Notes under the pieces: generated by a model
Database searches by the model: none
Told to the model about the DNA's origin: nothing
Seen by the model: only the letters and a program-made list of their open reading frames with translations
Shown: in pieces, positions 11,052 to 22,181 of the stretch
How the letters are laid out: each line of letters opens with the position of its first letter
Position numbering within the stretch: the first letter of the stretch is position 1
Origin: Bufo bufo
Taxonomy: Eukaryota; Chordata; Amphibia; Anura; Bufonidae
DNA: 64,000 bases
Assembly (NCBI RefSeq): GCF_905171765.1
Contig: NC_053392.1
Span: forward strand, 401,375,399-401,439,398
Reading direction: 5' to 3'
Translations under genes and position numbers: made by a program

Positions 11052-11301
11052 GTAGTCATGCATGCAAATCACATGGAGCGGTCATGTGATTACAAGAGGC
11101 GATCATGTGGTACAGGTCCTGGAAGTCTTTGCAGGTCCTGGAAGGTTTTACTCCATGCACTGAGGTGCATCAGGTACGAACAAGTCTTTGTGCATGGAGT
11201 AAAACCTTCCAGGACCTGCAAAGACTTCCAGGACCTGTACAACATGATTGTCTCTTGCGATCACATGACCGCTCCATGTGATTCGCACACGTGACTACTC
11301 A
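11052..11301. mobile_element. Palindromic MITE forming a long hairpin
   Basis: The left arm from about 11052 to 11162 and the right arm from about 11190 to 11301 are complementary. The inner part is essentially perfect: GTACAGGTCCTGGAAGTCTT on the left pairs with AAGACTTCCAGGACCTGTAC on the right, and CTCCATGCAC pairs with GTGCATGGAG. The loop is about 27 nt. The outermost steps are AGTAGTCATG and CACGTGACTACT. No transposase is present. It directly follows an hAT terminus. Confidence 0.75.
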
Positions 11302-12430
11302 CACAGCATACTGCGGGGAAGAAGCTCCTCCATACTTCGCGGTGCAGACTCCAAACCGCAAGAAAACCTATGGTCGGCGGTAAAAGCCTCAGTGAGGCAC
11401 CGTATTCCCAATAGCTGATTTGCAAGTTATGCTAAGTCTACAAGTTATACTAAGTCTGCCAATACAGAGATTTACTGGCCAATGATACAAAGTGTGCTAA
11501 TACGGAGATTCATACCATCTATGTGCATACCACACAGGCCACGTTAAATGCTGTTTTGAACATTGTTTAACCTCCATCTACCAGTTTTGGCTATGCAGCA
11601 TCTCTGACAACTGGGTTTTATGCAACATTACTGACTACCTTGCTCTATGAATCTGCAAGTGTGTTTGACCTTTTAACACACTCATAACTAGTATTACTCC
11701 TCTTGGAAGACCCTATTGAACCTCACTTCATGAAGGAGAAAGACATATAAAAAAAAATGTTGTGGACTTACCTTCATATAACCCTTTTTCTCTATAGGTT
11801 ATCCTGTTTAGGCCGCAACGTAGATTCATTGTATAATCTAATCGGCAACATATTGGATTGGCAATAGTTTGTCCCATTTCCTACAAATCACCCATTTTGC
11901 ATTTCTTACAGATCATTCATATACACAACTCAGTTTTTTGGGTGGGGGGATTTCTTTAACCATGTTTTTATAAATATTTTCCATTTCAGTTCTTTTAATA
12001 CTTATGTATTTGATATGTATATGACCTAATAAATGTTTTTATATTTTATACGGAATTTATCTCTTCCATACCAGAAGGAGGTGTGCCTGCCCTATCTTTT
12101 GTTTTTTTCTATGAGTGCTCATATATCTTCTAATTTGGAATTCACCGCTCATCCGGCATCGGAGTCTGTGCCCTAACAACCCCAATTTGGGAATCAAGGT
12201 CCAATAGAATTGTTTTTCTATTAATCACTGTGGACACAGTTCAAATAGAACTACATTGTGATTTATTCAAACAGAGCTGTCTCCTATGGATCCCTTCAGC
12301 TGCACTGTCCCTTTCACACTCTTTACACAGTTCAGTATTCTCTTTTTCTACAGATTGTCAGCACTACTATCCCTAGCTCTAAAGCACTTCCACATCTCTC
12401 CCCATGTTCAGCTCGCAGTGAAATAGTGGA
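11302..12430. other. No recognised feature
   Basis: Moderately AT-rich DNA without a convincing open frame, terminal repeats or tandem structure. Two AATAAA-like steps occur near 12030. It could be old element sequence or host intergenic DNA; I cannot tell which. Confidence 0.5.
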
Positions 12431-12659
12431 TAACACGCGGGATGAGGCTTTTAAAGGGATGTAACATCATAAGGGATGGCTATCTACGGATTGGCTGGCT
12501 GCATGGCATTATGGGTGCGGGCTTCTTACTTTCACTTTGTAACACTTGTGGCCGATTCATTACCACGAAGTGCAAGGAAATTCGGATTCAGTGCGAATCA
12601 AATTTTTTCAAAATTTTGGATGGACTTCCACTTAGGATGCTTCGATTCGTTCAACACTA
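12431..12659 (+). mobile_element. hAT-like non-autonomous element, right end
   Basis: The stretch ends ATGCTTCGATTCGTTCAACACTA, which resembles the other hAT-like right ends in this window (TTCGGGTTTGCTCAACCCTA at 1632 and TTCGCTCATCTCTA at 32807). No coding sequence is visible. The left boundary is approximate. Confidence 0.4.
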
Positions 12660-13065
12660 GTGATCTTGTTTGGATTTCCCTGTACCGAACCTTGTTTGTC
12701 TTCTCATTCCGCTCCTTGCTGTCTGCTCCGACCTTGGTGACCTGAAATACGCAAGTATTCAGCCTGTCCTGACTATTAGACTGTGTTCAGACTGCGCATT
12801 TGCCTATGTCCTTCGCACCAGTGTCTCTGACCCCCATGGGTCAGAAGCCAACTACACCAGGTAGCCGTCTGGTTGGTTCCTTGCGGTGAAGTCCAGATCC
12901 CTGTACAGAAGTTAAAGGGTGAATGCCAGGGAACCGCCAGGACAACACCTTTAGGTTTAGCCCAAAGCCAAACTGGTTAGTTGGCGCAGTGGGTCCACAC
13001 CTACTGTCCATAACAGTAAGCTCAGGCCATGGACCCCGCTGACCCATCCCCAGTGGGCTTGTGGG
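12660..13065 (+). other. Possible LTR-retrotransposon leader fragment
   Basis: The segment contains GTTAGTTGGCGCAGTGGG near 12975, a step common next to the LTR of Gypsy-type elements. An ATG at 13029 follows and opens MDPADPSPVGL, which resembles the start of gag. The hAT terminus at 13066 cuts it after about 12 codons. The assignment rests on these short matches only. Confidence 0.3.
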
Positions 13066-13568
13066 TAGGGTTGAGTGAACACCAGGTACGCTGGGTTCGG
13101 CCGAACTTCACCGCAAAGTTTGGGTTCGGGACCCAAACTTGACCGCGAACCTGAACCCCATTGAAGTCGATGGGGACCCGAACATTGGGGCAATAAAATG
13201 GCTCTAAAAATGTCACATAAAGGGCTAGAGGGCTGCAAAAGTAAGCAAAATAGGGGTAAGAGCAGGACAATTGCCCTACAAACAAATGTGGATAGGGAAA
13301 TGAATTAAAATAGCATAGAATAAAAAAAAACTAAAAAATAATGATCTTGAACTAGGAGGCAGAAGTCAAAGTGGAGTAGGAGGTTGAGGAGGTGGTGGAT
13401 GTGGTGGTGTAGGTGGAAGCGGTGGTGGAGGAGGAGGTAACCAACACAATTTTATTATATTTTTTTAGAAATTTGGGAAGACCAACAAATATTGGGAAAT
13501 ATAAAAAAGAAAAGAAAGAGAAAGTGCGCTGGAGTATAACAATGGCTGGGTGCGGCCGGTATACTCGT

Positions 13569-15291
13569 CTATTCTGCACAAGGTACGGGCAAGTCCTGTG
13601 GAATCCATGCCTTGTTCATTTTAATGAACGTGAGCTTGTCCACATTGGCTGTGGACAGGCGGCTGCACTTGTCTGTGATCACTCCCCCTGCCGTGCTGCA
13701 CACATGTTCGGACAATACACTACCCGCCAAGGCAGTCCAGCACCTCCAAGGCGTAAAGGGCAAGCTCAGGTCATGTGCCAAATTTGGAGACCCAGAAGGG
13801 GGCAGACCCATCAGTCAGCATGTGTAGGTGTGTGCACACGTAATGTTCCACCATGTTGGTGAAATGCTGCCTCCTGCTAAGACGTTCCATATCAGCTGGT
13901 GCTGCTGGTTGTTGTGGCGTGCTGACAAAGCTTTTCCACATTTCGGCCATGCTAACCTTCCCTTCTGAGGTGCTGGCGGTGCCCAAGCTGCATTGACAAC
14001 TTCTTCCTCCTCCTCTGCCTTCGCCTTGTGCTTCCACTGGGTCACCAGTGTCAGGTGGGAATGCCATCAGCAGCGTGTCTACCAGCATGCACTTGTACTC
14101 GCGCATATTTCGATCACGCTCCAGTGACGGAGCATTGTCCTTGTAGCAGGGATCCAGCAGGGTGGCCACCCAGTAATCATAAATGGTTAGAATGTGGGCA
14201 ACTCGGCGGTCATTCCGCAGGCACTGCAGCATGTAGCTGCTCATGAGTGCCAGACTGCCCAGAGGAAATGACAAGCTGTCCTCTGTGAGGAGTGTATCGT
14301 CTGTGTCCTCTGTATACCCCCAGCCACGCTCCAGTGATGCTCATGAGGTGCTTTGGGTGCCACGCTGCCGTGAACAATGTTCCTCCTCCTCATCATCCTC
14401 CTCCAGAACTGTGCCGTGGCTGGAAAATTGTGTACCTGGCCTCTGTTGGTGCAGGAACCTACCCTCTGAGCCACTTGTGAATGACAGGCCTGATAACCGT
14501 GGAAATGATCCCTCTTCCTCCTGTGCCACATTCACTTCCATCATCGCCCGAAGCATTTTTTCAAGGAGACATAGAAGTGGGATAGTAACGCTGAGGACTG
14601 CGTCATCGGCACTGGCCAAGTTGGTGGAGTACTCGAAACAGTGCAACATGGCACACACGTCCCGCATGGAGGCCCACTCATTGGTGGCGAAGTGGTGCTG
14701 TTCCGCAGAGTGACTCACCCGTGCGTGCTGCAGCTGAAACGCCACTATCGCCTGCTGCTGCTTGCACAGTCTCTCCAGCATGTGCAAGGTGGAGTTCCAC
14801 CTTGTGGGCACGTCGCATATGAGGAGGTGAGCGGGAAGGCTGAAGTTACGCTGCAGATGCTACAGATGGCGTTGCGCTGTGCACACCTAATTTTGTCTGC
14901 TACTTGGTTGTGCAGGGCAGGGATGGCTCGCCTGGAAAAGTAGTGGCGGCTGGGAACCACGTACTATGGGACAGCCACCCCATACGTTTTTAAAAGTCTC
15001 CTTCTCCACCAGACGGAATTACAGCATTTCAAAGGCCAGGAATTCTGAAATGCTGGCATTCAGGGCCAGGTATCGCGGGTGGGTAGGGGGGTATTTCCTC
15101 TTTCTTTCCAGTGTTTGGGAGATGGACAGCTGAACGCTTCCATGGGACATTGTGGAGATGCTTGGTGACGGTGACGGACGTGGTGGCGTTGCTGCCACAT
15201 CCTCTGTTTGCGGGGTGGCAGGTGCCACTGTCTCTCCAGAGGGGGAGGAAGAGGCTGAGACTGCAGCAGAGGGACCAGGAGGAGCCTGAGA
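13569..15291 (-). pseudogene. hAT copy C transposase, catalytic and C-terminal part
   Basis: Minus-strand hAT transposase, of a different subfamily from copies A and B. From 15291 down it has a proline/serine-rich linker; a segment LALNASISEFLAFEML near 15030; a CDVPTRWNSTLHMLERL-type block near 14800; an acidic tract (EEDDEEEEHCS) near 14390; YDYWVATLLDPCYKD near 14175; and the C-terminal dimerisation block with SEHVCSTAGGVITDKCSR near 13670. In that block the usual catalytic ER-T-FS step reads EHVCS, so the site is altered although the glutamate is kept. Frame changes between the blocks (near 14300 and 14850-15010) make it non-functional. Its N-terminal part lies beyond the LINE at 22182-22420. 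Confidence 0.85.
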
Positions 15292-15300
15292 TCTTTCATG

Positions 15301-15887
15301 TTTTTTTTTTTAACAAATCTCTTTTTATTGAGAAATTATGAGAGTTTGACAAGCATTGTATGAAAACACAATGACAACAATATAATATCAACCAAACATA
15401 AAGTAATATTTAGTGAGATCAGAAAAAAGGGGGGCAATAAGGGCAAGTGTAGAAAGGTGGGGGGGGAGGAGGAGAAGGGGGGGGAAGGAAAAAGGAGAGG
15501 GAAGGATCTGGGAGTGTGGGGAAAAATAGTGGGGGGGGGGGGGGAAACAGTGTACAGGTTATACAATGTCTCAATAACAAATATTGTTAAAAGTTACGTG
15601 CAAGATAATACAACTCAGCCTATATTATTACATGTAAAAGTAAGTGGATTATGGATAATTTTGGTACACACCTAGCTGGTAACCACCTAAGATCATCGAA
15701 AGCCTGCTCACATATGGGTGTAGTGTACCAAAAATAAATGACAAGTTAAGCTAAATGACAGGTTAAGCTAAACCTCTGCATGTTACATTTATTAGACAGA
15801 ATAGCCTATCATGTATGACGGACCTAAGTTCAATATCAGCTCATTAACTAAAGTGGTATAGTAGGTATGTTCAGTGTCAGAGATCTC
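15301..15887 (-). other. L1-like 3' UTR with poly-A and purine-rich tract
   Basis: The region between the ORF2 stop and the tail. On the plus strand 15430-15545 is a strongly G-rich tract with several runs of four or more guanines, including 12 or more in a row near 15531-15543. It is C-rich in the element's own sense. No other feature was seen. Confidence 0.75.
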
Positions 15888-17149
15888 CTATATGTTTATT
15901 GAATCACGGAAAGCTTTCCATGGGTTCCACAGGGTTTGAAATTTTGAGTGTGTTCTGGTTGCCCAACTAGCTAGTTGCTCCATCAAGAAAATTTGGTCAG
16001 TCTTTTCATACCAATTTTTTAGTGAAGGAGGAGAAGTATTAAGCCAATTTACTGGTATTAATAGCCGTGCTGATTGAACGAGCAGGGTAGGCAAGTCAAA
16101 TTTCGAGGGTTTCCAGTTCTTGGAGGGTAACCAAAGAAGTGCTGATTGAGGTGTCAGTTCTATTGTAGTGCCACAAATTTCATTAATTTTTTGCTCAACC
16201 TGTTCCCAAAACGTACGAATCAAAGGACATAGCCACATAATATGGCCTAGTGTGCCTTTCTGGGATCCACATCTCCAACAGTTATCATTTTCTGCACATC
16301 CCATTCTAAAGAGCTTATGGGGGTAATTGTACCACCTAGTTAGGGTTTTAAAAGAGTGTTCCTGGACCTTTATACACCTGGAGAACCCGTGAGATCTTAA
16401 GAACATAAGGTCAATCTCCTGTGGAGAGAAAGATTGATCCAGATCACTTTCCCAAGCTCTTATGAAAGCTGGAATACTACTCCCTTTCTTGGGGATCAAC
16501 CAGTTGTATAGTAGCGAAACACTATGCCTTGGGAGGTTATTGTGGGAGGATAACTGTTCGAACCATGTTGGGGTCGGTGTGCTATTGTATTTGGTGCAGA
16601 GAGCTTGACATACATTATTAAATTCAAACTTTGCAAGGAAATCTCCTTCTTTAGTGTAATTGTAGTCCAGAATAGAGAATTTATCCTTCTGTCTCAAATC
16701 TGATAACAAATCAGTTAAAGCTACTCCTCCTAGAATATCCCAGAATTGTGGGATGTCTGGTAATTCTGGCTTGATTAGGAAAGGAATAAATTTCGCTGGC
16801 AAGCCAACAGGAGGATCTGAGAGGAGGTGAACTTCAGATTGAAGATTTCGCAAAGCCAGATATATACCCTTAGATAAGCCAATGAGAGCGTTATTGGGGG
16901 TAGTAATTCCCCATAACCCTGCCTGTTGTTTACTGGACATGAGATCTAGTTCTATGTCTGCTCCAAGTGTTCGGTATTTGGGGATACATACTTGTAACCA
17001 GCGTTTCAACTGAATCGCTTTGTAATAGTAATGCATATCTGGCAACCCCATTCCCCCGTTTGGACGAGTTCTGATTAGTTTATCATGTGCTACCCTAGGT
17101 TTTTGGTCTCTCCATAGAAATGAAGCAAATATCTGTCTGACTTTCTTAA
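15888..17149 (-). pseudogene. L1-like ORF2, C-terminal part
   Basis: This is the region of ORF2 that follows the reverse transcriptase in L1-type LINEs. It begins at the TTAA junction with VKKVRQIFASFLWRDQKPR and goes on to NGGMGLPDMHYYYKAIQLKRW, the 'GG-G-P-----Y--A--L' step characteristic of L1 ORF2 downstream of the polymerase. A cysteine cluster near the end (CWRCGSQKGTLGHIMWLC, about 16290-16240) matches the C-terminal zinc-knuckle-like segment of L1 ORF2. About 420 codons are open without a stop. It has no start codon of its own and is cut off from the endonuclease part by the element at 17146-19255. The polymerase core with its catalytic aspartates is absent. Confidence 0.9.
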
Positions 17150-19255
17150 CCACTTGCCATCTGGGCCATTTGCCCCCTTCCTGACCAGGCCAAATTTTGC
17201 AAAACTGACATATCTCACTTTATGTGGTAATAACTTTGGAACGCCTTTATTTATCCAAGTCATTCAGAGATTGTTTTCTCGTGACACATTGTACTTCATG
17301 ATAATCATAAATTTGAGTCAAAATATTTCACCTTTATTTATGAAAAAATCCCAAATTTACCCAAAAATTAGAAAAATTCACAATTTTCTAAATTTCAATT
17401 TCTCTGCTTTTAAAACAGAAAGTGATACCTCATAAAATATTTATTATTTAACATTCCCCATATGTCTACTTTATGTTGGCATCATTTTGGAAATGTCATT
17501 TTATTTTTTTAGGACGTTAGAAGGCTTAGAAGTTTAGAAGCAATTCTTCAAATTTATAAGAAAATTGCCAAAACCCACTTTATAAGGACCAGTTCAAGTC
17601 TGAAGTCACTTTGTGGGGCCTACATAGTGGATACCCCCATAAATGACCCCATTGTAGAAACTACACCCCTCAAGGTATTCAAAACCGATTTTACAAACTT
17701 TGTTAACCCTTTAGGCGTTCCACAAGAATTAAAGGAAAATGGAGATCAAATTTTTAAATTTCACTTTTTTGGCAGATTTTCCATTTTAATCAATTTTTTT
17801 TCTTTAACACATCGATGGTTAACAGCCAAACAAAACTCAATATTTATTACCCAGATTCTGCGGTTTACAGAAACACCCCACATGTGGTCAAAAAACTGCT
17901 GTATGGGCACACGGCAGGGCGCAGAAGAAAAGGAACTCCACATGGTTTTTAGATGCCATGTCCCATTTGAAGCCCCCTGATGCACCCTTACAGTAGAAAC
18001 TCCCAAGAAGTGACCCCATTTTGGAAACTAGGGGATAAGGTGCCAGTTTTATTAGTACTATTTTTGGGTACATATGATTTGTTGATCATTCATTATAACA
18101 CTTTATGGGGCAAGGTGACCAAAAAATTGGTTGTTTTAGCACAGTTTCTATTTATTTATTTTTACAGCGTTCACCTGAGGGGTTCAGTCAAGTGACATTT
18201 TTATAGAGCAGATCGTTACGGACGTGGCGATACCTAATATGTATACTTTTTCTCATTTATTAAAGTTTTACAAAATAATAGCATTTTTGAAACAAAAAAA
18301 TTATGTTTTAATGTGTCCATGTTCTGAGAGCTATAGTTTTTTTATTTTTTGAGAGATTTTCTTATGTAGGGGCTAATTTTTTGCGGGATGAGGTGACCGT
18401 TTTATTGGTACTATTTTGTGGGACATACGCGTTTTTGATCACTTGGTGTTGCACCTTTTGTGATGCAAGGTGACAAAAATTGCTTGTTTTGACACAGTTT
18501 TTTTTTTTTTTTTTTTTACGGTGTTCATCCGAGGGTTTAGGTCATGTGATATTTTTATAGAGCTGGTTTTTACGGACGCGGCAATACCTAATATGTATAC
18601 TTTTTTTTAATTTTTTCTATTTTTAATTTTTATTTTTTCATTCCTTACTTGGGGACTTTTATTTTTTTACATGTGAAACTTTTTTTTTTTTTTTTATTTT
18701 CAACCTTTTATTTTTTTTTTTTTTATTTTACACTTTTCGTCCCCCATAAGGTCATACAAGACCTCTGGGGGACATTTACTTCACTTTTTTTTTTTCACTG
18801 TTGATTTCTCCTGTAACTGGGGCTGACATAGTAGCCCCAGTTACAGGACAAATGCACCCCTATAGAGGCTGTACAGCAGCAATCCAGCGCTGTACAGCCT
18901 GAAAGCAGGGCTGATCGAGGTCTCTGAGAGACCTCACACAGCTCCTGCACACTCCGGTCACGGCGGTCACATGACCGCCGGGCCAGAACAGGAAGCGCAC
19001 AGCGCTTCCTTCTCTGCAGACACAGCGCTCGGTGAGCGCTGTGTCTGCAGCGATCTAGAAGGCAGGGACACCTGGGCACTGTCCCTGCCTTGTCTTAGGG
19101 TTGCCCTGCTGTCACTGACACCGGGCAACCCGATCAGCAGCTGCACGATTAGCGTGCAGCTGCTATTTCTGAAAGGACGTTCTAAAACGCGCATTAGGAG
19201 ATAGACGTCCACCCATAGGACGTTTATATCCTATGGGCGGACGTGAAGCGGTTAA
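17146..19255 (+). mobile_element. TTAA-flanked non-autonomous DNA transposon, copy 1
   Basis: TTAA occurs at both ends (17146-17149 and 19252-19255). The left end reads TTAACCACTTGCCATC and the right end, complemented, TTAACCGCTTCACGTC, giving an imperfect 10-bp terminal repeat. The interior is AT-rich with two ~400-bp direct sub-repeats (GGGTACATATGATTTG versus GGGACATACGCGTTTTTGATC, each followed by TTTTTATAGAGC and ACCTAATATGTATAC), then thymine runs, then a chain of hairpins. No transposase is visible. TTAA duplications are typical of piggyBac and Kolobok elements; I cannot choose between them. Confidence 0.8.
18790..19250. repeat. Chain of about nine short hairpins at the 3' end of TTAA copy 1
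   Basis: Consecutive inverted repeats include CCTGTAACTGGGGCT with AGCCCCAGTTACAGG (18811-18847), GAGGTCTCTGAGAGACCTC (about 18917), GCGGTCACATGACCGC (18963), CAGACACAGCGCTC with GAGCGCTGTGTCTG (19017-19049), CAGGGACA with TGTCCCTG (about 19063-19088), AGCAGCTGCACG with CGTGCAGCTGCT (19136-19164) and CCCATAGGA with TCCTATGGG (19212-19239). They are GC-rich in contrast to the AT-rich body. Confidence 0.8.
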
Positions 19256-20386
19256 AGTACGAGTTAGCGATATGAATGGGAACCTTATGTTCCCCTTATT
19301 ACCATGGATGTATTGTTTAAATTTTGTATATTGATAGGCCTTTGCACACTTAATATTTAGTAGTTCCTTTAGTTGTCTCCTCAATGATGCAAGTTCCTCA
19401 AGTGCAGCAGATCTCTTGGACTGTTTCTGAATAGATTCAATCGCAGAGATTTGGTGGATAAGGGAATCAAGCCTTTTCTGCCTCTCCTTTTTAATCTTGG
19501 AACCTAATGCAATGAATTCTCCGCGGATGAAAGCCTTGTGGGCCTCCCAGATCATGGACTGGGGCGTGTCTTGTACTTTTTTTTCTTGGAAGTAGTAGGA
19601 TAGTTTAAGGGTAATATCTTCAATATGTTTTTCAGAATCTAGTAACATTTCGTTTAAGTGCCAGACCCATTCCCTTGCTGGGAGATTGGAGAAATTTATG
19701 GAGGAAGTGACCGGGGCATGGTCGGATATTGTAATAGGACCTATGGATGATTTTTTCAACATAGCAAGGTGAGGGTTAGAGAGGAAAATGTAGTCAAGCC
19801 TTTGATAAGACTGGTGAACTGCAGAGTAAAAGGAATAGTCTTTTGTCCAGGTATCTGTTAGATGCATATCTTTTAACAGTTTATTGATTCCCCCCAATGT
19901 TTTCTGGGACTTAGCAGAACTACTTAGTGACGAATCCAGTTGAGGATTTAGAGAAACATTCAAATCACCTCCAATTATTTTAATCCCTTCCGCAAAGTCA
20001 TTGAGTTTGGAAAGGGTTTTCTGAAGCCAGCTGTGTTGTCTGGTATTAGGGGCGTACAAACATACAAGAGTTATTACTAAGTGACCAATTTTACCCTTCA
20101 CAAACAGAAATCTGCCTTCAGGGTCTTGTTGAGCAAATGTCAAAACAAACGGTACATTTTTCCCAATTGCTATGCTAACGCCCCTAGAGGCGGTTCCATA
20201 TGTGTTATGAAACCATTGCGAGTATCTTAGTCTGGACAAGTGTGGTATTTTGTTTGATTTAAAATGAGTCTCCTGGAGAAAGCATATGTCACTCCCACTT
20301 TTCTTCAGAAGAGTGAGAACTTGGGATCTTTTCTGGGGTGTATTACAACCTCTGACATTAAATGTAGTTATGTGTAGGTCTGTCAT
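19252..20386 (-). pseudogene. L1-like ORF2, endonuclease part
   Basis: This is the N-terminal apurinic-type endonuclease of L1 ORF2, which nicks target DNA to prime reverse transcription. The ATG at 20386 opens MTDLHITTFNVRG with the catalytic asparagine. The conserved glutamate lies in FLQETH, the GGDLNV step in the middle, and the C-terminal histidine in TISDHAPV, so all visible catalytic motifs are kept. A lysine-rich linker follows (IKKERQKRLDSLI, then LRRQLKELLNIKCAKAY). The frame is open for about 380 codons and then enters the TTAA element at 19255. The reverse transcriptase that should follow is absent, so only a nuclease-like protein could be made. Confidence 0.9.
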
Positions 20387-21019
20387 GAGAAGTATGGTGG
20401 GAAATATTGCTTAGCAATCTGAGTAGTCATGTAGAGGAGTAAAACCCATGATGAAACCAGCAAGCTGCATCTATGCTGACTAGAGAAGCTGAGAGTATAG
20501 CTATTGAATGAGGTGAGTATGTAACCTGACAATAAGCAGAATGTAATTAAAAGGGGACCGAAAAAACTGAGAACAAATAAGGTAAGTGAACTGGGTGTAT
20601 GGAAAGATAGGTATAATGGGCTACGGTTATTGAAAAGGTGCCACCGCTTTGAGCCGTGGCAAACCATATAGGGACCGAGATGTATCCTAACCCGGACCAT
20701 CATAACCCACATTACCATTAACTGTAAAATCACCTTATTAAAGCATATTAAAACTTAAAGTAATAAAGCTATCAATTAAGGTAGCTGAAGGAATGCACAT
20801 CTAGTGAAATATTAAACATGTCTTATCACATAAGACTCCTTATAGTAGGATCCATTAGACTTTGAATACAGTATAATATAAACCTTTAGGATATGGCAAA
20901 CATAGCCTGTGGCGCTGTTATTAGAAAATCGCATCTACTACAATCGGGATTGCGAAAGATCCTCCATAGATCCATGACACAAAATCCCTGAGAACAGCAC
21001 AATTCAAATTCGAATGCGA
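20387..21019 (-). other. L1-like spacer between ORF1 and ORF2
   Basis: About 630 bp separate the ORF1 stop from the ORF2 start. No conserved frame is evident in the element's sense. It is long for an L1 inter-ORF spacer, so part of it may be untranslated insertion or decayed coding sequence. Confidence 0.5.
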
Positions 21020-22102
21020 TCAGGTAAGGTCTCTCTTCCCCTGCATCTTTCTTCTGTTGGACATTTTTTGTTTGGACTGCATGGACCAGACCTCTTGAGT
21101 GAGTAGTTGTGGAAATTTAGGAATCGAAATGTCCACTGCGAGCCAGCTGTCCATCTTGATGGGAGAAATATCCTGTGGAGAACGGATAACGCAGCGACGA
21201 CCATTTCTGGCAAAGGTAACCCCGAACGGATACAGCCACTTGTACAATAGATTGTGATTTCTTAAGTGGTCAGTGAGGGGTTTTAAGATCCTGCGTTTCG
21301 CTAAGGTGGATGAAGCAATATCTTGAAACAGCGAAATTGAAGAATCTCTAATTCTTAGGTCTGTGCTCTTGCGGGCTGCCTGTGAGATGGCTGAGGTGTC
21401 TCTGAAACTTAGCAGACCACAAATCAAATCCCTGGGGGCTTCACCCTCTTTGGGTATGGGGCGCAGTGAGCGATGTATTCTTTCAATAATAATCTCTGCA
21501 GCCCTGTTATCTCCCAGCAGCTTGGCGAATAAGGAATTAGCAACTGCTTCCAACTGATCTGGGGTAACTGATTCATCTAGCCCCTTCACTCTTATGTTTT
21601 TGAGACTGCTCCTGTTCTCTTGGTCCTCAATCATGAGAAAAGCATTATTAAGAGAGGAGACTTGCGCTTCCATTGCGGTTATTATGTCGGCACTGTGCGA
21701 CACTGCATGTTCCTGTCGGGTCTCCAGTTGTTCGACCAGATTCCCCAGGGCGCGCATATCATGTCTGAGGTCACGTACCTCCTGTAGCAGAGGGGCTAAG
21801 GCTTGGGATAAGGTCTCCTTGAAGAAGGCTTTGGTAAGTGTATCGCTGTCTGTCTGCGCTGATTCCTCCTCAGGAGTACCTATATAATCTGTATCTCCCT
21901 CCTCCTGTTCCGATTCCCGCTCTGCTTCTTTTTCAATGCGGCGGGCTGCCATCTTAGCTGCGCGGGCAGGGGATAATGCCATCTTCTTGCTGAAGAACCT
22001 GTCCATGTCTCCTTGATTCTTCTTAGATCTAGGAGTGTCAGGGGCATCTCTGGATCTATCCCTACCGATTTTGCCCATGTTGGATCCGATTGGGGTGTGC
22101 AA
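21020..22102 (-). CDS. L1-like ORF1 protein
   Basis: An open frame of 360 codons on the minus strand, first ORF of the LINE, encoding the RNA-binding chaperone that packages LINE RNA. The basic N-terminus (GRDRSRDAPDTPRSKKNQ) leads into a glutamate-rich stretch near residue 65 and a coiled coil from about residue 100 to 165. An RRM-like domain follows, starting at NRSSLKNIRVKGLDE near residue 163, with ERIHRSLRP as in L1 ORF1p. A C-terminal domain then contains GVTFARNGRRCVI near residue 297. The length suits L1 ORF1p (about 340-400 residues). A second methionine at residue 9 (MGKIGRDRS) is an equally likely start. No stop or frameshift is visible, unlike most genes here. Confidence 0.9.
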   Translation of the reverse strand: MHTPIGSNMGKIGRDRSRDAPDTPRSKKNQGDMDRFFSKKMALSPARAAKMAARRIEKEAERESEQEEGDTDYIGTPEEESAQTDSDTLTKAFFKETLSQALAPLLQEVRDLRHDMRALGNLVEQLETRQEHAVSHSADIITAMEAQVSSLNNAFLMIEDQENRSSLKNIRVKGLDESVTPDQLEAVANSLFAKLLGDNRAAEIIIERIHRSLRPIPKEGEAPRDLICGLLSFRDTSAISQAARKSTDLRIRDSSISLFQDIASSTLAKRRILKPLTDHLRNHNLLYKWLYPFGVTFARNGRRCVIRSPQDISPIKMDSWLAVDISIPKFPQLLTQEVWSMQSKQKMSNRRKMQGKRDLT

Positions 22103-22181
22103 AAGCTGAGTAATGTGGGTTTGATGGGAGAGAGCTCCTGCTCAAGCCTCCGTCTTGTTCAGCGGTTAGGCTCCGCCCCCT

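Larger units (their letters stand above)
15301..22180 (-). mobile_element. L1-like LINE, near full length, reverse transcriptase missing
   Basis: The poly-A tail appears on the plus strand as a thymine run at 15301. The 9-bp direct repeat TCTTTCATG lies at 15292-15300 and 22181-22189, marking a target duplication. The order on the minus strand is ORF1 (22102-21020), a 630-bp spacer, the ORF2 endonuclease part (20386-19252), a TTAA-flanked element in place of the reverse transcriptase, the ORF2 C-terminal part (17149-15888) and a 3' UTR. Confidence 0.9.

Noticed and set aside
20383..20733. 116-codon open frame between L1 ORF1 and ORF2
   Set aside because: Hydrophobic, low-complexity translation without family motifs and no conserved position in L1-type elements; treated as spacer.
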